Of a stretch of DNA of 64,000 nucleotides, positions 1 through 8,318 are shown one piece after another. Under the pieces are notes generated by a model. It was not told the origin of the DNA and ran no database searches. It saw nothing but the letters and a program-made list of their open reading frames with translations. The position numbers and the translations under genes are program-made. The stretch spans positions 620,001 through 684,000 of the forward strand of contig MLAX01000001.1 of assembly GCA_001890945.1 (NCBI GenBank), given 5' to 3'. The DNA comes from Alphaproteobacteria bacterium AO1-B (GTDB lineage: Bacteria > Pseudomonadota > Alphaproteobacteria > Rhizobiales > Stappiaceae). Numbering within the stretch: position 1 is the stretch's first letter; each line of letters starts with the position of its first letter.

Positions 1-995
1 AGCCGTTCTACGAGCGCCAGATCAAGTGCACGCCAGACATCATAAGACCCATCGAACAACACGGTGACGGGACCGGCTCGGGGGACATCGACCGCGTAAA
101 GCGTCGGCCCAGGGTGCATGCTGGCAACACGCAGCAATCCGTCAGGTTGCTTGGTGGCATGGGGGGTTGCAACGCCGACACCATGATCCGCCCATCCGTC
201 TGTTGGCAGAACCAGAAACTCACGCACGTCGCCGACACCGGCCATTGATGCAGCCGCATCACCTTCCTCGTAGACGAGCTCCACTGAAACGCCGAGATCG
301 TCTGAGAGCGAGCGCAGATCAGGCAGCCAATGACCGACCTTGTCGCGAATCAACCGCATCGTCTCGGTGCTGTTGTCTGTTGCATCCACATATCCTGTGT
401 CTACAGCGACAACAGCGATGAGCGGGAGGTCTGTGCGTGCTGCAAATTCTGCTGCGCGGCGCGCGAGCTTCGGCGCGGCATCGCCAACTGCTGCAAAGCG
501 GACGCGTTCAGGCGCAACCACATCCTTGAGGGATACGAAACCCGATTTTTCAGCATCGCAGAGCACAGGATCCGCAGACACCGGCACTTCTGTTGCGATG
601 TCTGCCTCAGCCGCCATCCCTTGCAGATCTAAGCGTTCAGCCTGCTTTTCAATCGGCTGCTCTGGCCTTTTCAAAACGTCACGCAAGGCATTGTCCGCAT
701 CTCCGATCCCGGCCAGCTCAGCGCCGGACAGGTACGCCGCTCGTGCCAGCAAATGACTTGCGACTGGAATCGTCAGGATCAGGAACAACAGGGTCATGCC
801 GCCCATCATCGTTGAATCCAAGCTGGATTTGCTAAGCATGGTCCCGATCAGGACCAGACCAGCACCCAACGTGCCTGCTTTCGTTGCGGCGTGCATCCGC
901 TGGAAAGGATCGTCAAAGCGCAGCAATCCGATCGTTGCGATCAGCAAGAAGCCAACGCCAACGAATTTCACCAAAAGAGCAATAAGATCAACCAT
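1..995 (-). CDS. mnhG: Mrp antiporter subunit G with long C-terminal extension (partial)
   Basis: Small membrane subunit of the multi-subunit Na+(K+)/H+ antiporter. The frame starts with ATG at 995, sharing ATGA with the mnhF stop, and stays open to the left edge (331 codons read, no stop). Residues 1-95 look like MnhG: three hydrophobic segments and the family stretch RFDDPFQRMHAATKAGTLG near residues 26-44. The usual subunit is about 100-125 residues. Here at least 230 more follow: an acidic, Ala-rich soluble stretch (about 96-165), then an alternating beta/alpha-looking region (about 165-331) faintly like a universal-stress or nucleotide-binding fold. The extension's function is unknown and its end lies outside the window. 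Confidence 0.85.
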   Translation of the reverse strand, partial: MVDLIALLVKFVGVGFLLIATIGLLRFDDPFQRMHAATKAGTLGAGLVLIGTMLSKSSLDSTMMGGMTLLFLILTIPVASHLLARAAYLSGAELAGIGDADNALRDVLKRPEQPIEKQAERLDLQGMAAEADIATEVPVSADPVLCDAEKSGFVSLKDVVAPERVRFAAVGDAAPKLARRAAEFAARTDLPLIAVVAVDTGYVDATDNSTETMRLIRDKVGHWLPDLRSLSDDLGVSVELVYEEGDAAASMAGVGDVREFLVLPTDGWADHGVGVATPHATKQPDGLLRVASMHPGPTLYAVDVPRAGPVTVLFDGSYDVWRALDLALVER

Positions 996-1351
996 CACGA
1001 TGCCTCCTGCTGCGCGGCTTTATTGGCTTTTTGTTTGCCATTGTCCCGGAAGCGGCCATCGGTGACAGCGACCTTGCGTTCCAGGAAAGCTGCAAATGCT
1101 GCCGTTGCGACAAAGGCGATCAGGGCCAGCGCAAATGCCACATCGAGGAATTCGGACCGGCCGGTGGTCAGCGCGGTCAAGGCGCAGGCGGCCACGGCCA
1201 GACCCGTCAGCATATCAATGGCGACAAACCGGTCCGCATAGCTCGGGCCTTTCATGAGCCGCAAGGCGGTGAGCGCGAAAGCGCCGATAATCAACAGTAC
1301 CAGAACCGTGTTGAGGGTCTCAGAAATACCCAAAATGCTTTCAGTGCTCAT
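995..1351 (-). CDS. mnhF: Mrp antiporter subunit F
   Basis: 118 residues, a hydrophobic small subunit of the Mrp complex with three predicted membrane segments (about residues 10-28, 42-62 and 70-90). The segment RLMKGPSYADRFVAIDML is typical of MnhF/PhaF. The C-terminal 25 residues are polar and charged, longer than in many homologues. It starts four bases before the mnhE stop and ends in an ATGA overlap with mnhG, so translation is probably coupled through the operon. Confidence 0.92.
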   Translation of the reverse strand: MSTESILGISETLNTVLVLLIIGAFALTALRLMKGPSYADRFVAIDMLTGLAVAACALTALTTGRSEFLDVAFALALIAFVATAAFAAFLERKVAVTDGRFRDNGKQKANKAAQQEAS

Positions 1352-1728
1352 GCGACGGCTCCTTTCTTGGTTACAGTTTGGCTGGGAGCCGGTCCCTCGA
1401 CAGCCCGAACGCGGGTTTCAAACGTGTCTTTGATGGAACGGATCACGTCCTCGTCGCTTTCCCGGTCCAAGACATGGACATAGAGCGTCTTGCGATCATC
1501 TGAGATGTGCAGCGAGGTGGTTCCCGGTGTCAGGCTCACGATGTTTGCAAGGGTGGTGATCCCCATGTCTGTCCGCAGGTCGAGCGGGACCGCAACAATG
1601 GCCGGCTTCAATTTCTGCTTGTTGGACAAGACGGCGACCGTCACGTCCACTGAGGCTTTTACCAGCTCGATGATAAAGACGCCGCACAGAAGGCCGAAGG
1701 CGCCCAAACGCTGTAAAAGGCTAATCAT
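1348..1728 (-). CDS. mnhE: Mrp antiporter subunit E, short form
   Basis: 126 residues; MnhE proteins usually have about 155-170. The conserved C-terminal soluble part is present (AIVAVPLDLRTDMGITTLAN, then VSLTPGTTSL and a VHVLD strand), preceded by a single hydrophobic stretch at about residues 8-30. The two N-terminal membrane helices found in most family members are missing. The start at 1728 overlaps the mnhD stop as ATGA, so an N-terminal extension in this frame would have to run inside mnhD. It is most likely a genuinely short variant rather than a mis-called start. Confidence 0.85.
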   Translation of the reverse strand: MISLLQRLGAFGLLCGVFIIELVKASVDVTVAVLSNKQKLKPAIVAVPLDLRTDMGITTLANIVSLTPGTTSLHISDDRKTLYVHVLDRESDEDVIRSIKDTFETRVRAVEGPAPSQTVTKKGAVA

Positions 1729-3266
1729 TGGTCGATCCTTTCAAGAGCAGCTTCACCAACTTGGGTCTCTTCACCGAAGAAGGCTGCGATGTAGACATCC
1801 GGTTGCGTGAGGGTGATGGAGGCTTTCTCCGCGAACTGAACGAACGGTTCGGCGTAAAAGCCAATTGTGAGCGTGATCGCACCCAGAACGGCGATTGGAG
1901 CTATCATCAGGACAGGGACTGGACGCGTTTGAGAACGCTCGATGCCCGGTGCTTTCCAGAACGCTTCCATCCAGATCTTTGTCATGGAGTAGAGCGTTAA
2001 CAGTCCCGTAAACAGGGCAACGGCTGCCAACCACGCCATGTCGCCTTTAAACGAGGCGTCAACGACTAGGAACTTGGCCCAGAAACCCGACAGCGGCGGC
2101 AACCCCGCCAGCGACAGGGCGGGAATGAGAAAGAGCACCGCCAGCCACGGGTGGCTTTTCAGGAGGCCGCCAGATTTCTTCAGGTCGTCCGTCCCGCTTG
2201 CCTGACGAATGGCACCGGCCAGCAGGAACAAATTGGCTTTTACGATGATGTGGTGAACGATGTAGAATACCGCACCTGCGATGGCCAAAGGTGTGGCGAT
2301 CGCAAGGCCCATCAGGATGTAGCCAATCTGCGAGATGATGTGGAAAGACAGGATCCGGCGGATGTTCCATTGGACCGCGGCTCCGAACACTCCGGTCACC
2401 ATGGTGAGCGCTGCAACAACAGCGACGATCTCGCGGATCCCAGACTCCTCAACCGTGAAGAGCAAAGTGAACACGCGGAATGCTGCGTAGACGCCGACCT
2501 TGGTGAGGAGACCTGCAAAGATCGCAGAAATTGTGAACGGTGCTGTATGGTAGCTGGCCGGAAGCCAGAAGAACAGCGGAAACACGCCTGCCTTGATGCC
2601 AAAGGCACACAAGAACAGGATTGCCGCTCCAACCAGGCCAGGTGTCGGCTCAAGCGTTGGCAGGACCCGCGCAAGGTCGGCGAATGCCAACGTGCCGGCA
2701 GCCCCATAGAGCAAGCCGATGGCCATCAGGAACAAGACCGTGCCGAGGAGGTTCAACAGCGCGTATTTGATCGCACCGTCGATCTGCGCTTTCGTGCGGC
2801 CAATCACCAACAGGCCGAGGGACGTGATGAGCATCACCTCGAACCAGACGTAGAGATTGAAAAGATCGCCGGTCAGGAACGCCCCGTTCACCCCGGCGAC
2901 CATGCCGAAGAAGAGCGGGTAGAAACCTGCACGCATGTGGATCTGGCGCATATCCCGAAGGCTGAAGATGCCGACGCAGAACGCAAGAACACCGGTGATC
3001 ATGACCAGAGCCGCCGCGAAGCGGTCTGCCACAAAGGAGATCCCAAATGGCACGGCCCACGAGCCGAATTCAACGGCAAGGATGTCGTAGCGGAGCACGG
3101 CCATCGTGAGCAGGACCGAGCAGACCACGATCACGCCCAGGCCGGCAATCGCGACAACGCGTTGGGCCTGAATGTTGCGCCAGAGGATTGCTGTGATCGC
3201 TGCAAGTGTCAGCGGAACCAGCACCGGAAAGGCGAGAACAAGCAGATTGTATGATGTTTCTGTCAT
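1725..3266 (-). CDS. mnhD: Mrp antiporter subunit D
   Basis: 513 residues, proton-conducting antiporter-like subunit related to NuoM/NuoN of complex I, with about 14 hydrophobic segments. Characteristic motifs are present: NLYVWFEVMLITSLGLL with the membrane Glu (about residue 142), a Lys in ALLNLLGTVLF context, and GIKAGVFPLFFWLPASYHTAP. It lies 5 bp downstream of mnhC and overlaps mnhE by ATGA. In the complex MnhA and MnhD are the likely ion-translocating subunits. Confidence 0.95.
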   Translation of the reverse strand: MTETSYNLLVLAFPVLVPLTLAAITAILWRNIQAQRVVAIAGLGVIVVCSVLLTMAVLRYDILAVEFGSWAVPFGISFVADRFAAALVMITGVLAFCVGIFSLRDMRQIHMRAGFYPLFFGMVAGVNGAFLTGDLFNLYVWFEVMLITSLGLLVIGRTKAQIDGAIKYALLNLLGTVLFLMAIGLLYGAAGTLAFADLARVLPTLEPTPGLVGAAILFLCAFGIKAGVFPLFFWLPASYHTAPFTISAIFAGLLTKVGVYAAFRVFTLLFTVEESGIREIVAVVAALTMVTGVFGAAVQWNIRRILSFHIISQIGYILMGLAIATPLAIAGAVFYIVHHIIVKANLFLLAGAIRQASGTDDLKKSGGLLKSHPWLAVLFLIPALSLAGLPPLSGFWAKFLVVDASFKGDMAWLAAVALFTGLLTLYSMTKIWMEAFWKAPGIERSQTRPVPVLMIAPIAVLGAITLTIGFYAEPFVQFAEKASITLTQPDVYIAAFFGEETQVGEAALERIDQ

Positions 3267-3271
3267 TTAAC

Positions 3272-3661
3272 TCAGCCTTGTTTTGGTGCTGATTTTGCTG
3301 CGAACGGCGATCCGAGATCTTCTGCGTCATGCATCTGGCTCGTATCCATGGTGCCCAGCGACTTGTAGCCTTTCACGGCGAGCGCGACGGCATAGGCGGT
3401 AAGAGCAAAGCCAATCACAATCGCCGTCAGTACCAGCGCTTGCGGCAGTGGATTGGCGGCATAACTGCCCAACACTTCCGCGTCTTGCCGGATGATCGGC
3501 GGCGTGACCGAGCCAAGCCGGCCGGACAGGAAGATCAGCAGGTTGGCCGAGGCGGCGAGCAGGGCGACGCCCAAAATGATCCGCACGATGTTTTGTGCAA
3601 GGATCATGTAGATCCCAGCTCCTGCAACGATGGCGATGGTAGCCGCATAAACGTAGATCAT
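3272..3661 (-). CDS. mnhC: Mrp antiporter subunit C
   Basis: 129 residues, NuoK-like subunit with three membrane segments (about 3-22, 26-47 and 72-95). The family pattern NIVRIILGVALLAASANLLIF is followed by DPLPQALVLTAIVIGFA-like sequence, here with NPLPQALVLTAIVIG. The start overlaps the mnhAB stop as ATGA at 3658-3661. A short polar C-terminal tail follows the last helix. Confidence 0.94.
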   Translation of the reverse strand: MIYVYAATIAIVAGAGIYMILAQNIVRIILGVALLAASANLLIFLSGRLGSVTPPIIRQDAEVLGSYAANPLPQALVLTAIVIGFALTAYAVALAVKGYKSLGTMDTSQMHDAEDLGSPFAAKSAPKQG

Positions 3662-6579
3662 GCCGACGCTCCTTGAGTTGAGATGTTGGATTTCGTGACA
3701 TCGTCAGCGGCAGTGGTGGCGTCATCTCCGCCACTGTTTTGCTGTTGAACCCGAATGAGGAAGGCCAGAACGCCGCCGATCACTGTCAGGTAGACACCAA
3801 TGTCGAACAGATAGGTCGTGCCAAGCTTCAACGAGGTCACGCCAAGGTTCAGGTTTACCCATTGGTGTGTGAGGAAGGACTCGTTGATGATGGCGCCCGG
3901 GACACCGGACAAGATGGCCAGGGTCAGACCGATACCCATCCAGGCGACTGGATGCAGGAGCAGTCTCCGGCGTGCAAAGTCGACGCCCAAGGCCAGTGCG
4001 AGCACAGCAAACCCTGCTGAGGCAATCAAACCACCGATGAACCCGCCGCCCGGCTCGTTGTGACCGCGGAACAGAACCCACACCGACACGATGAGCATCA
4101 GGAAGAAGAACATCCGTGCTGTCGTTTCGAAGATCAAAGACGGCACGGCGCGGTTTGTGGCAACGCCAGCCTTTGCGATTTTCGATGGTGGATTGCCGCC
4201 GGTCAGGACCGCCCAGGCAGCGATGGCCGCGAATGCGACAACAGCAATTTCTCCAAGCGTATCCAGAGCGCGGAAGTCGACCAGGATCACGTTGACCACG
4301 TTGCGACCAAACGCTTCAGACAGGCTGGTGACGGCGTAGTATTCTGTGACCGTCGGATTGAACGGCTTGGCTGCAATTGACAGGAGCACGACAAACAACG
4401 CACCGGCAAAGACGGTCGACAACAGCGCATCCCCTGTCCGCAGGTCAAACTTGGAATAGCTGCGCAGGCCATCGGCAATCGCTGGCATCTTGACTAGGAC
4501 CGCAGAGACAATGACGACCAGAAGTGTCTCGACAAGGAACTGTGTCAGAGCCAGGTCAGGTGCGCCGTTCTTCAAGAAGACCAATGCAATGCCATAGCCC
4601 GAAAGCCCCACGCCGACGAGTGAGACGACCATCGAACGGGAGATCGCCGCAACGATACCCCCAAGTGCGATGAGCGTACAAACGATCAAGAGGTACGGCC
4701 GGATTTCATCCGCAGCGAGTGGCGGCAATGTGAGGCCGGCGGCTCCAGCAAAGGTTTCACCGGCGAGCACTGCGTAGGCCAGAGCACCCGTTACCACGGC
4801 AATGGTCACAGCGACGTAGGTCCGCATCTGACCATTCTGGATTGTGCGTGTTGTGCTCTGCGCAAGGCTAAGGAGACCGCCAAAGATTGCGTCATAGCCC
4901 TTTTCAAAGGAAAAGCGATCGATGAATGACAGGCGCAGCATGGCCTCATGGATCGGTGTCCATTTCCAGACGAGAAGGCCACCAATCAGAACAACCAGAG
5001 CGGACAGGCCAAGCATCGGCGTGATGCCATGCCACAGCTCGAAGGAGACGTAGAAGGGAGCACCCTGCAGGGCGACGGCCGCCGGCCCAACAATGAAGTA
5101 CTGCGGGATATCTGCGAACAGGCCGAAGAATACGCCGAGGGCTGCCAGGACAACCGGTCCGGTTGTCATCCCGATCGTTTCGCCATGTTTCGGTTTTTCG
5201 GTGTAGGCCGTTGCTTTGCCGAAGAACGGGCGAAGCGCGAAGATACCTGCAATTGCGACCAGGACCGAGTTCACCAGAACCGCAACAAACGTCACGACGG
5301 CCGCAAAGGACGAGTCGAGTTTTGCCTCGAAGACATATTCCTTGGCGATGAACCCAACGAACGGCGGCAGGCCGGCCATGGACAAGCTGGCCAGGATTGC
5401 CGCGATTGCTGTCAGCGGCAGCAGGCCGAAGAGTGCACCAAGATCCCGGACCCTCGTCGCTCCGGTCGCGTGAATGACAATACCTGCACAAAAGAACAGC
5501 GCGGCTTTGTAGAGCGAGTGAGCGAGAATGAACCCGGCGATGCCAATCGAGCTTCCGGGGCCCTGAAGGCCGATAAGCGTTACCAAGAGGCCGAGGGAGG
5601 CCACTGTCGAATACGCAAGAATGGCTTTCAAACCATCAGCCCGCAGCGCCATCAGTGCGGCAACCAGCATCGTGGTCAGGCCAACGGCAACCATGATTAC
5701 GATCACGGTCGGCGAAGCGCTCAAGATCGGGTCGAACCGGGCCAGCAAGAAGATACCCAGCTTCACCATTGTTGCAGAATGGAGATAAGCGGAGGCCGGT
5801 GTCGGCGCCTGCATTGCATTCGGCAGCCAGAAATGGAACGGGAACTGCGCGGACTTGGTGAAGGCACCGATCAGGACGAGGGCGGCAATCACACCGAACC
5901 ATGTGCTGTCGGTCACCAGGCCTGGGTTGCTCGTGATTTCAAGCAGCGAGAAGGTGCCGGCTTCCATACCCATGATGAGCAGACCACCAAACAGCGCCAA
6001 ACCGCCACCGGCGGTGATCACAAGTGATTGCAGTGCTGCCTTACGCGCTTCAATCGAGGTGGAATTGAAGCCGATGAGCAGGAAGGACAAGAGGCTCGTC
6101 ATTTCCCAGAAGACGAACATCACGATCACGTTGTCGGACAGAACGGTGCCGAGCATCGCCGCCATGAACATCAGGATGTAGCTGAGGAAGCGTCCCCGGT
6201 CGTCCGCGGGTTTTTCCGCAAAATAGGACCCCGCATAGAGAACCACCAAGGACCCGATGCCTGTGATCATCAAGGCGAACAACAGGGAAAACCCGTCGAG
6301 GCGCACATCGAAGTTGATGCCCAGCGACGGAACCCATTGCACCGTCTGGAGGATTGTCGGAACGCCCTCGCCATACGCCATGACAGGCACATAGGTCATG
6401 AAGGCCGCAAACAGGCCTGCAGGCAACAATGCTGCGACGGGGCCGGCAGATTTGCCGAGCCGCGGCAGGACCAGGAAGCTGAGCGCAGCACCTAGAAAAG
6501 CGATCACCAGCAAGCTTGGAATGGCCTCTCCGGGCATCCAGCTGGCGATAGCAGAGCTATCAAGCGTGTTTGAAAACAT
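3658..6579 (-). CDS. mnhA: Fused Mrp antiporter subunits A and B
   Basis: 973 residues and first gene of the operon, with a GAGGTG ribosome site 6 bases before the ATG at 6579. Residues 1 to about 800 are MnhA (PhaA): NuoL-like helices with FWEMTSLLSFLLIGFNST, KSAQFPFHFWLPNAMQAPTP and HSATMVKLGIFLLAR, then the MnhA-specific C-terminal helices with GAPDLALTQFLVETLL. Residues about 825-960 are a complete MnhB domain with HNEPGGGFIGGLIAS. The A+B fusion (PhaAB type) is usual in alphaproteobacteria. Expected role: electroneutral or electrogenic Na+/K+ export against H+ for salt and alkaline pH tolerance. Tandem inverted repeats about 100 bp upstream are likely its operators. Confidence 0.95.
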   Translation of the reverse strand: MFSNTLDSSAIASWMPGEAIPSLLVIAFLGAALSFLVLPRLGKSAGPVAALLPAGLFAAFMTYVPVMAYGEGVPTILQTVQWVPSLGINFDVRLDGFSLLFALMITGIGSLVVLYAGSYFAEKPADDRGRFLSYILMFMAAMLGTVLSDNVIVMFVFWEMTSLLSFLLIGFNSTSIEARKAALQSLVITAGGGLALFGGLLIMGMEAGTFSLLEITSNPGLVTDSTWFGVIAALVLIGAFTKSAQFPFHFWLPNAMQAPTPASAYLHSATMVKLGIFLLARFDPILSASPTVIVIMVAVGLTTMLVAALMALRADGLKAILAYSTVASLGLLVTLIGLQGPGSSIGIAGFILAHSLYKAALFFCAGIVIHATGATRVRDLGALFGLLPLTAIAAILASLSMAGLPPFVGFIAKEYVFEAKLDSSFAAVVTFVAVLVNSVLVAIAGIFALRPFFGKATAYTEKPKHGETIGMTTGPVVLAALGVFFGLFADIPQYFIVGPAAVALQGAPFYVSFELWHGITPMLGLSALVVLIGGLLVWKWTPIHEAMLRLSFIDRFSFEKGYDAIFGGLLSLAQSTTRTIQNGQMRTYVAVTIAVVTGALAYAVLAGETFAGAAGLTLPPLAADEIRPYLLIVCTLIALGGIVAAISRSMVVSLVGVGLSGYGIALVFLKNGAPDLALTQFLVETLLVVIVSAVLVKMPAIADGLRSYSKFDLRTGDALLSTVFAGALFVVLLSIAAKPFNPTVTEYYAVTSLSEAFGRNVVNVILVDFRALDTLGEIAVVAFAAIAAWAVLTGGNPPSKIAKAGVATNRAVPSLIFETTARMFFFLMLIVSVWVLFRGHNEPGGGFIGGLIASAGFAVLALALGVDFARRRLLLHPVAWMGIGLTLAILSGVPGAIINESFLTHQWVNLNLGVTSLKLGTTYLFDIGVYLTVIGGVLAFLIRVQQQNSGGDDATTAADDVTKSNISTQGASA

Positions 6580-6679
6580 GTTGGCACCTCAATTGATCGT
6601 CACTCCGACGTTAGCAATTGCAGTGCCATTCGGCCTTAATATTTAAAATCAATAAGTTAAGAGTAGCGCTCTGTTGGCA

Positions 6680-6731
6680 GTGTTCGGGCTTCCGAACACC
6701 TTTTTCAAGCTCATGTTCGGAAACCTGAACA
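6680..6731. promoter_or_regulatory. Tandem inverted-repeat operator upstream of mnhAB
   Basis: Two related inverted repeats stand in tandem. The first (6680-6699) is GTGTTCGG-gctt-CCGAACAC with perfect 8-base arms. The second (6714-6731) is TGTTCGG-aaac-CTGAACA with one mismatch. Their centres are 33 bp apart, about three helical turns, so two dimers could bind the same DNA face. They lie 100-150 bp upstream of the mnhAB start and just beyond the small gene ending at 6782. The regulator is not identifiable from the sequence. Confidence 0.6.
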
Positions 6732-6781
6732 CGCGTTTCCAACGGTGATATGCGCCGATGGAACTCCGCTGTTCGCTACTC

Positions 6782-7003
6782 TCAACGCACGCGCTTGCTC
6801 AAAGAGGGACCGTTAAACAACGGTTGTCCAGTTTCTGCAGTCCTCTCTGATGAGGGCGCGAAAGCGATCACGTGTTGCACCGTTTCCAGGGTTTCAGAGC
6901 CGCCCGCACCATTTGGACGCATGGCCCTTTGGGCACGCTGGCTCAGGCTTTCAGTGTAGTTGAGAAGGTTGCTGACAATGTCTTGTGTCGTATTCCGGTT
7001 CAT
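6782..7003 (-). CDS. Small hypothetical protein behind cobalamin riboswitch B
   Basis: 73 residues, soluble, rich in Ser, Thr, Asn and Arg, with an amphipathic N-terminal region (about 5-28) and no membrane segment or Cys. I do not recognise a family. The ATG at 7003 has a strong ribosome site, GGAGGG, five bases upstream. It lies about 125 bases after the riboswitch core on the same strand, and the next gene on that strand is mnhAB about 200 bp away. It could be the riboswitch target or a remnant of one. No metal-binding motif is visible. Confidence 0.4.
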   Translation of the reverse strand: MNRNTTQDIVSNLLNYTESLSQRAQRAMRPNGAGGSETLETVQHVIAFAPSSERTAETGQPLFNGPSLSKRVR

Positions 7004-7082
7004 TACGCCCTCCGCGTTTGTGCGGGGTATGAACTGGAACAGAGTTGGATGCAGGCATCTGGCCTGTGGTCATGAATACCAT
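6951..7082 (-). CDS. 43-residue leader ORF after riboswitch B
   Basis: ATG at 7082 with GAAGGA six bases upstream; this ribosome site sits directly after the hairpin that ends the riboswitch. The peptide has 43 residues, several His (HTPHKRGG, TRHC) and one Cys, and no similarity I recognise. Its 3' half overlaps the 73-residue frame at 6782-7003 in another frame. It may be a regulatory leader or simply the first start codon controlled by the switch. Confidence 0.25.
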   Translation of the reverse strand: MVFMTTGQMPASNSVPVHTPHKRGGRNEPEYDTRHCQQPSQLH

Positions 7083-7127
7083 ATCGTCCTTCTCCGCCGG
7101 AGCACCCCGCCCGGGTTTGAGTTACAG

Positions 7128-7342
7128 AACGATGGCAGGTCTCCTGACTTGCGGGTCTTAGCTTCCTTGAGCCTTCCCGGGATCTCCCAGTGGCCAGTTC
7201 AAGGCTGCTCTCCGCTCACAGTTGCGGGGGCAGTCACGGATTTGGCATTGGATTCATCGCCGCACCGTATTCCCTTGTCATCCCGAGGTGAGCGAGTCAC
7301 CGCTGGGAACCATCATCGTCAGTCTCACCTGCCATGTGAAGC
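7128..7342 (-). promoter_or_regulatory. Cobalamin riboswitch B
   Basis: Minus-strand RNA element with the conserved B12-riboswitch pieces in the right order: GGGAA-n-CGGTG near 7262-7275, TGCCCCCGCAACTGT near 7219-7234, CCACTGG near 7186-7192 and the B12 box AGTCAGGAGACCTGCC at 7134-7149. Just 3' (about 7097-7115) comes a hairpin CCGG-loop-CCGG with loop GCGGGGTGCT, followed by the GGAGAAGGA ribosome-site region, which suggests control of translation. It closely matches riboswitch A at 10.3-10.5 kb, including the hairpin. High adenosyl- or methylcobalamin is expected to repress the downstream frames. Confidence 0.93.
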
Positions 7343-7380
7343 GTGTCAACTCGTCCAAACAGGCGGCAGGCGTATGTATT

Positions 7381-7406
7381 GAAGGCGACGGGAGATCGTC
7401 GCCTTC
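7381..7406 (-). terminator. Hairpin after metal ABC operon
   Basis: Inverted repeat GAAGGCGACG-ggagat-CGTCGCCTTC with perfect 10-base arms, 16 bp beyond the stop of the binding-protein gene. The T-run lies on the plus-strand side, so on the minus strand it is an imperfect intrinsic terminator or a 3'-end stabilising stem. It separates the metal ABC operon from riboswitch B. Confidence 0.55.
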
Positions 7407-7421
7407 ATTTTTCCATGTCGC

Positions 7422-8318
7422 TCAGCTTGCGTTCTGTTTGCCGAGTGCCTCGAGCAGTGTGCCGAGATTGTGCTGGAACATGGCCTCGTAACTGGTTGCA
7501 GGTCCACCGCGCTCGGAAAGGGCGTCAGAGAACAGACGTCCACCGATTTCGATGCCGGTTTCATCGGAGATCTGCTGGACAAGCGCCGGGCTGGTGATGT
7601 TTTCAACAAAGAGGGCGGCTGCGCCTTGCTCTTTCAGCTGCGCGATCAACAAAGCAAGATCCCGCGCGGACGGCTCGGCTTCGGTGTCAATGCCGACCGG
7701 TGCGAGGAAGGTCAGTCCGTAAGCGTCGGCGAGATAGCCGAACGCGTCATGCGCTGTGACGACCGTGCGGCGATCTTCCGGAAGTGCGGCAAGCTTCTTG
7801 CGGGTTTCCTTGTCGAGGGCTTCCAGCCTTGCAATGTAGGCGTCCGCGTTTGCGGTGAAGTCATCGGCATGCTCGGGCAGGGCCTTGCCCATGGCATCGG
7901 CGATGTTGCGCACGTAGATGGCGCCATTTGTCAGAGAATTCCAAGCGTGCGGATCGGTTTCTCCGTCGACCTTCACCGGAGTGACGCCTTCCGTTGCCAC
8001 GAAGACGGTTGCCTCGGTGCCGGATTCCTTGATCAGGGTGTCCGACCAGGTTTCAAAGCCAAGGCCGTTGACGAAGATCACATCGGCCTTAGCAACCGCT
8101 TTCGCATCGGCGACCGACGGCTGATAGACGTGGGCATCGGCATCCGGACCGACGATCGTGGTCACGCTCGCATAATCGCCCACCACCTGCTCGACCATGT
8201 CACCAAGGATCGAGAAGCTGGCGACGACCTGGATGTCGCCCTGTGCGCTGGCCGGTAGGCTCGCAATCGCCAGCGATGTGGCCACGAAACCTGCGGCCAG
8301 GGTTTTCAAAAGGCTCAT
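7422..8318 (-). CDS. TroA-type metal ABC transporter substrate-binding protein
   Basis: 298 residues with an N-terminal signal peptide (about 1-26, cleavage near ASAQG), so periplasmic. Cluster A-1 (TroA/ZnuA/PsaA) fold. Putative metal ligands are His63 in DAHVYQPS, His124 in DPHAW, His190 in TAHDAFGYLADAYG and Asp265 in LFSDALSE. This three-His/one-Asp set resembles zinc-type TroA/ZnuA rather than Mn-type PsaA, which has Glu at the third position. There is no His-rich loop. The start overlaps the permease stop by ATGA. Because a cobalamin riboswitch precedes the operon, cobalt is a plausible substrate, but Zn or Mn cannot be excluded. Confidence 0.9.
   Translation of the reverse strand: MSLLKTLAAGFVATSLAIASLPASAQGDIQVVASFSILGDMVEQVVGDYASVTTIVGPDADAHVYQPSVADAKAVAKADVIFVNGLGFETWSDTLIKESGTEATVFVATEGVTPVKVDGETDPHAWNSLTNGAIYVRNIADAMGKALPEHADDFTANADAYIARLEALDKETRKKLAALPEDRRTVVTAHDAFGYLADAYGLTFLAPVGIDTEAEPSARDLALLIAQLKEQGAAALFVENITSPALVQQISDETGIEIGGRLFSDALSERGGPATSYEAMFQHNLGTLLEALGKQNAS

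Noticed and set aside
2151..3254. Long plus-strand open frame (367 codons) opposite mnhD
   Set aside because: Its product is rich in charged residues, Cys and His with no family pattern; it is the antisense shadow of the well-supported mnhD.
4948..6027. Long plus-strand open frame (359 codons) opposite mnhAB
   Set aside because: Low-complexity charged translation and full overlap with the conserved MnhA region; a shadow frame of GC-rich coding DNA.
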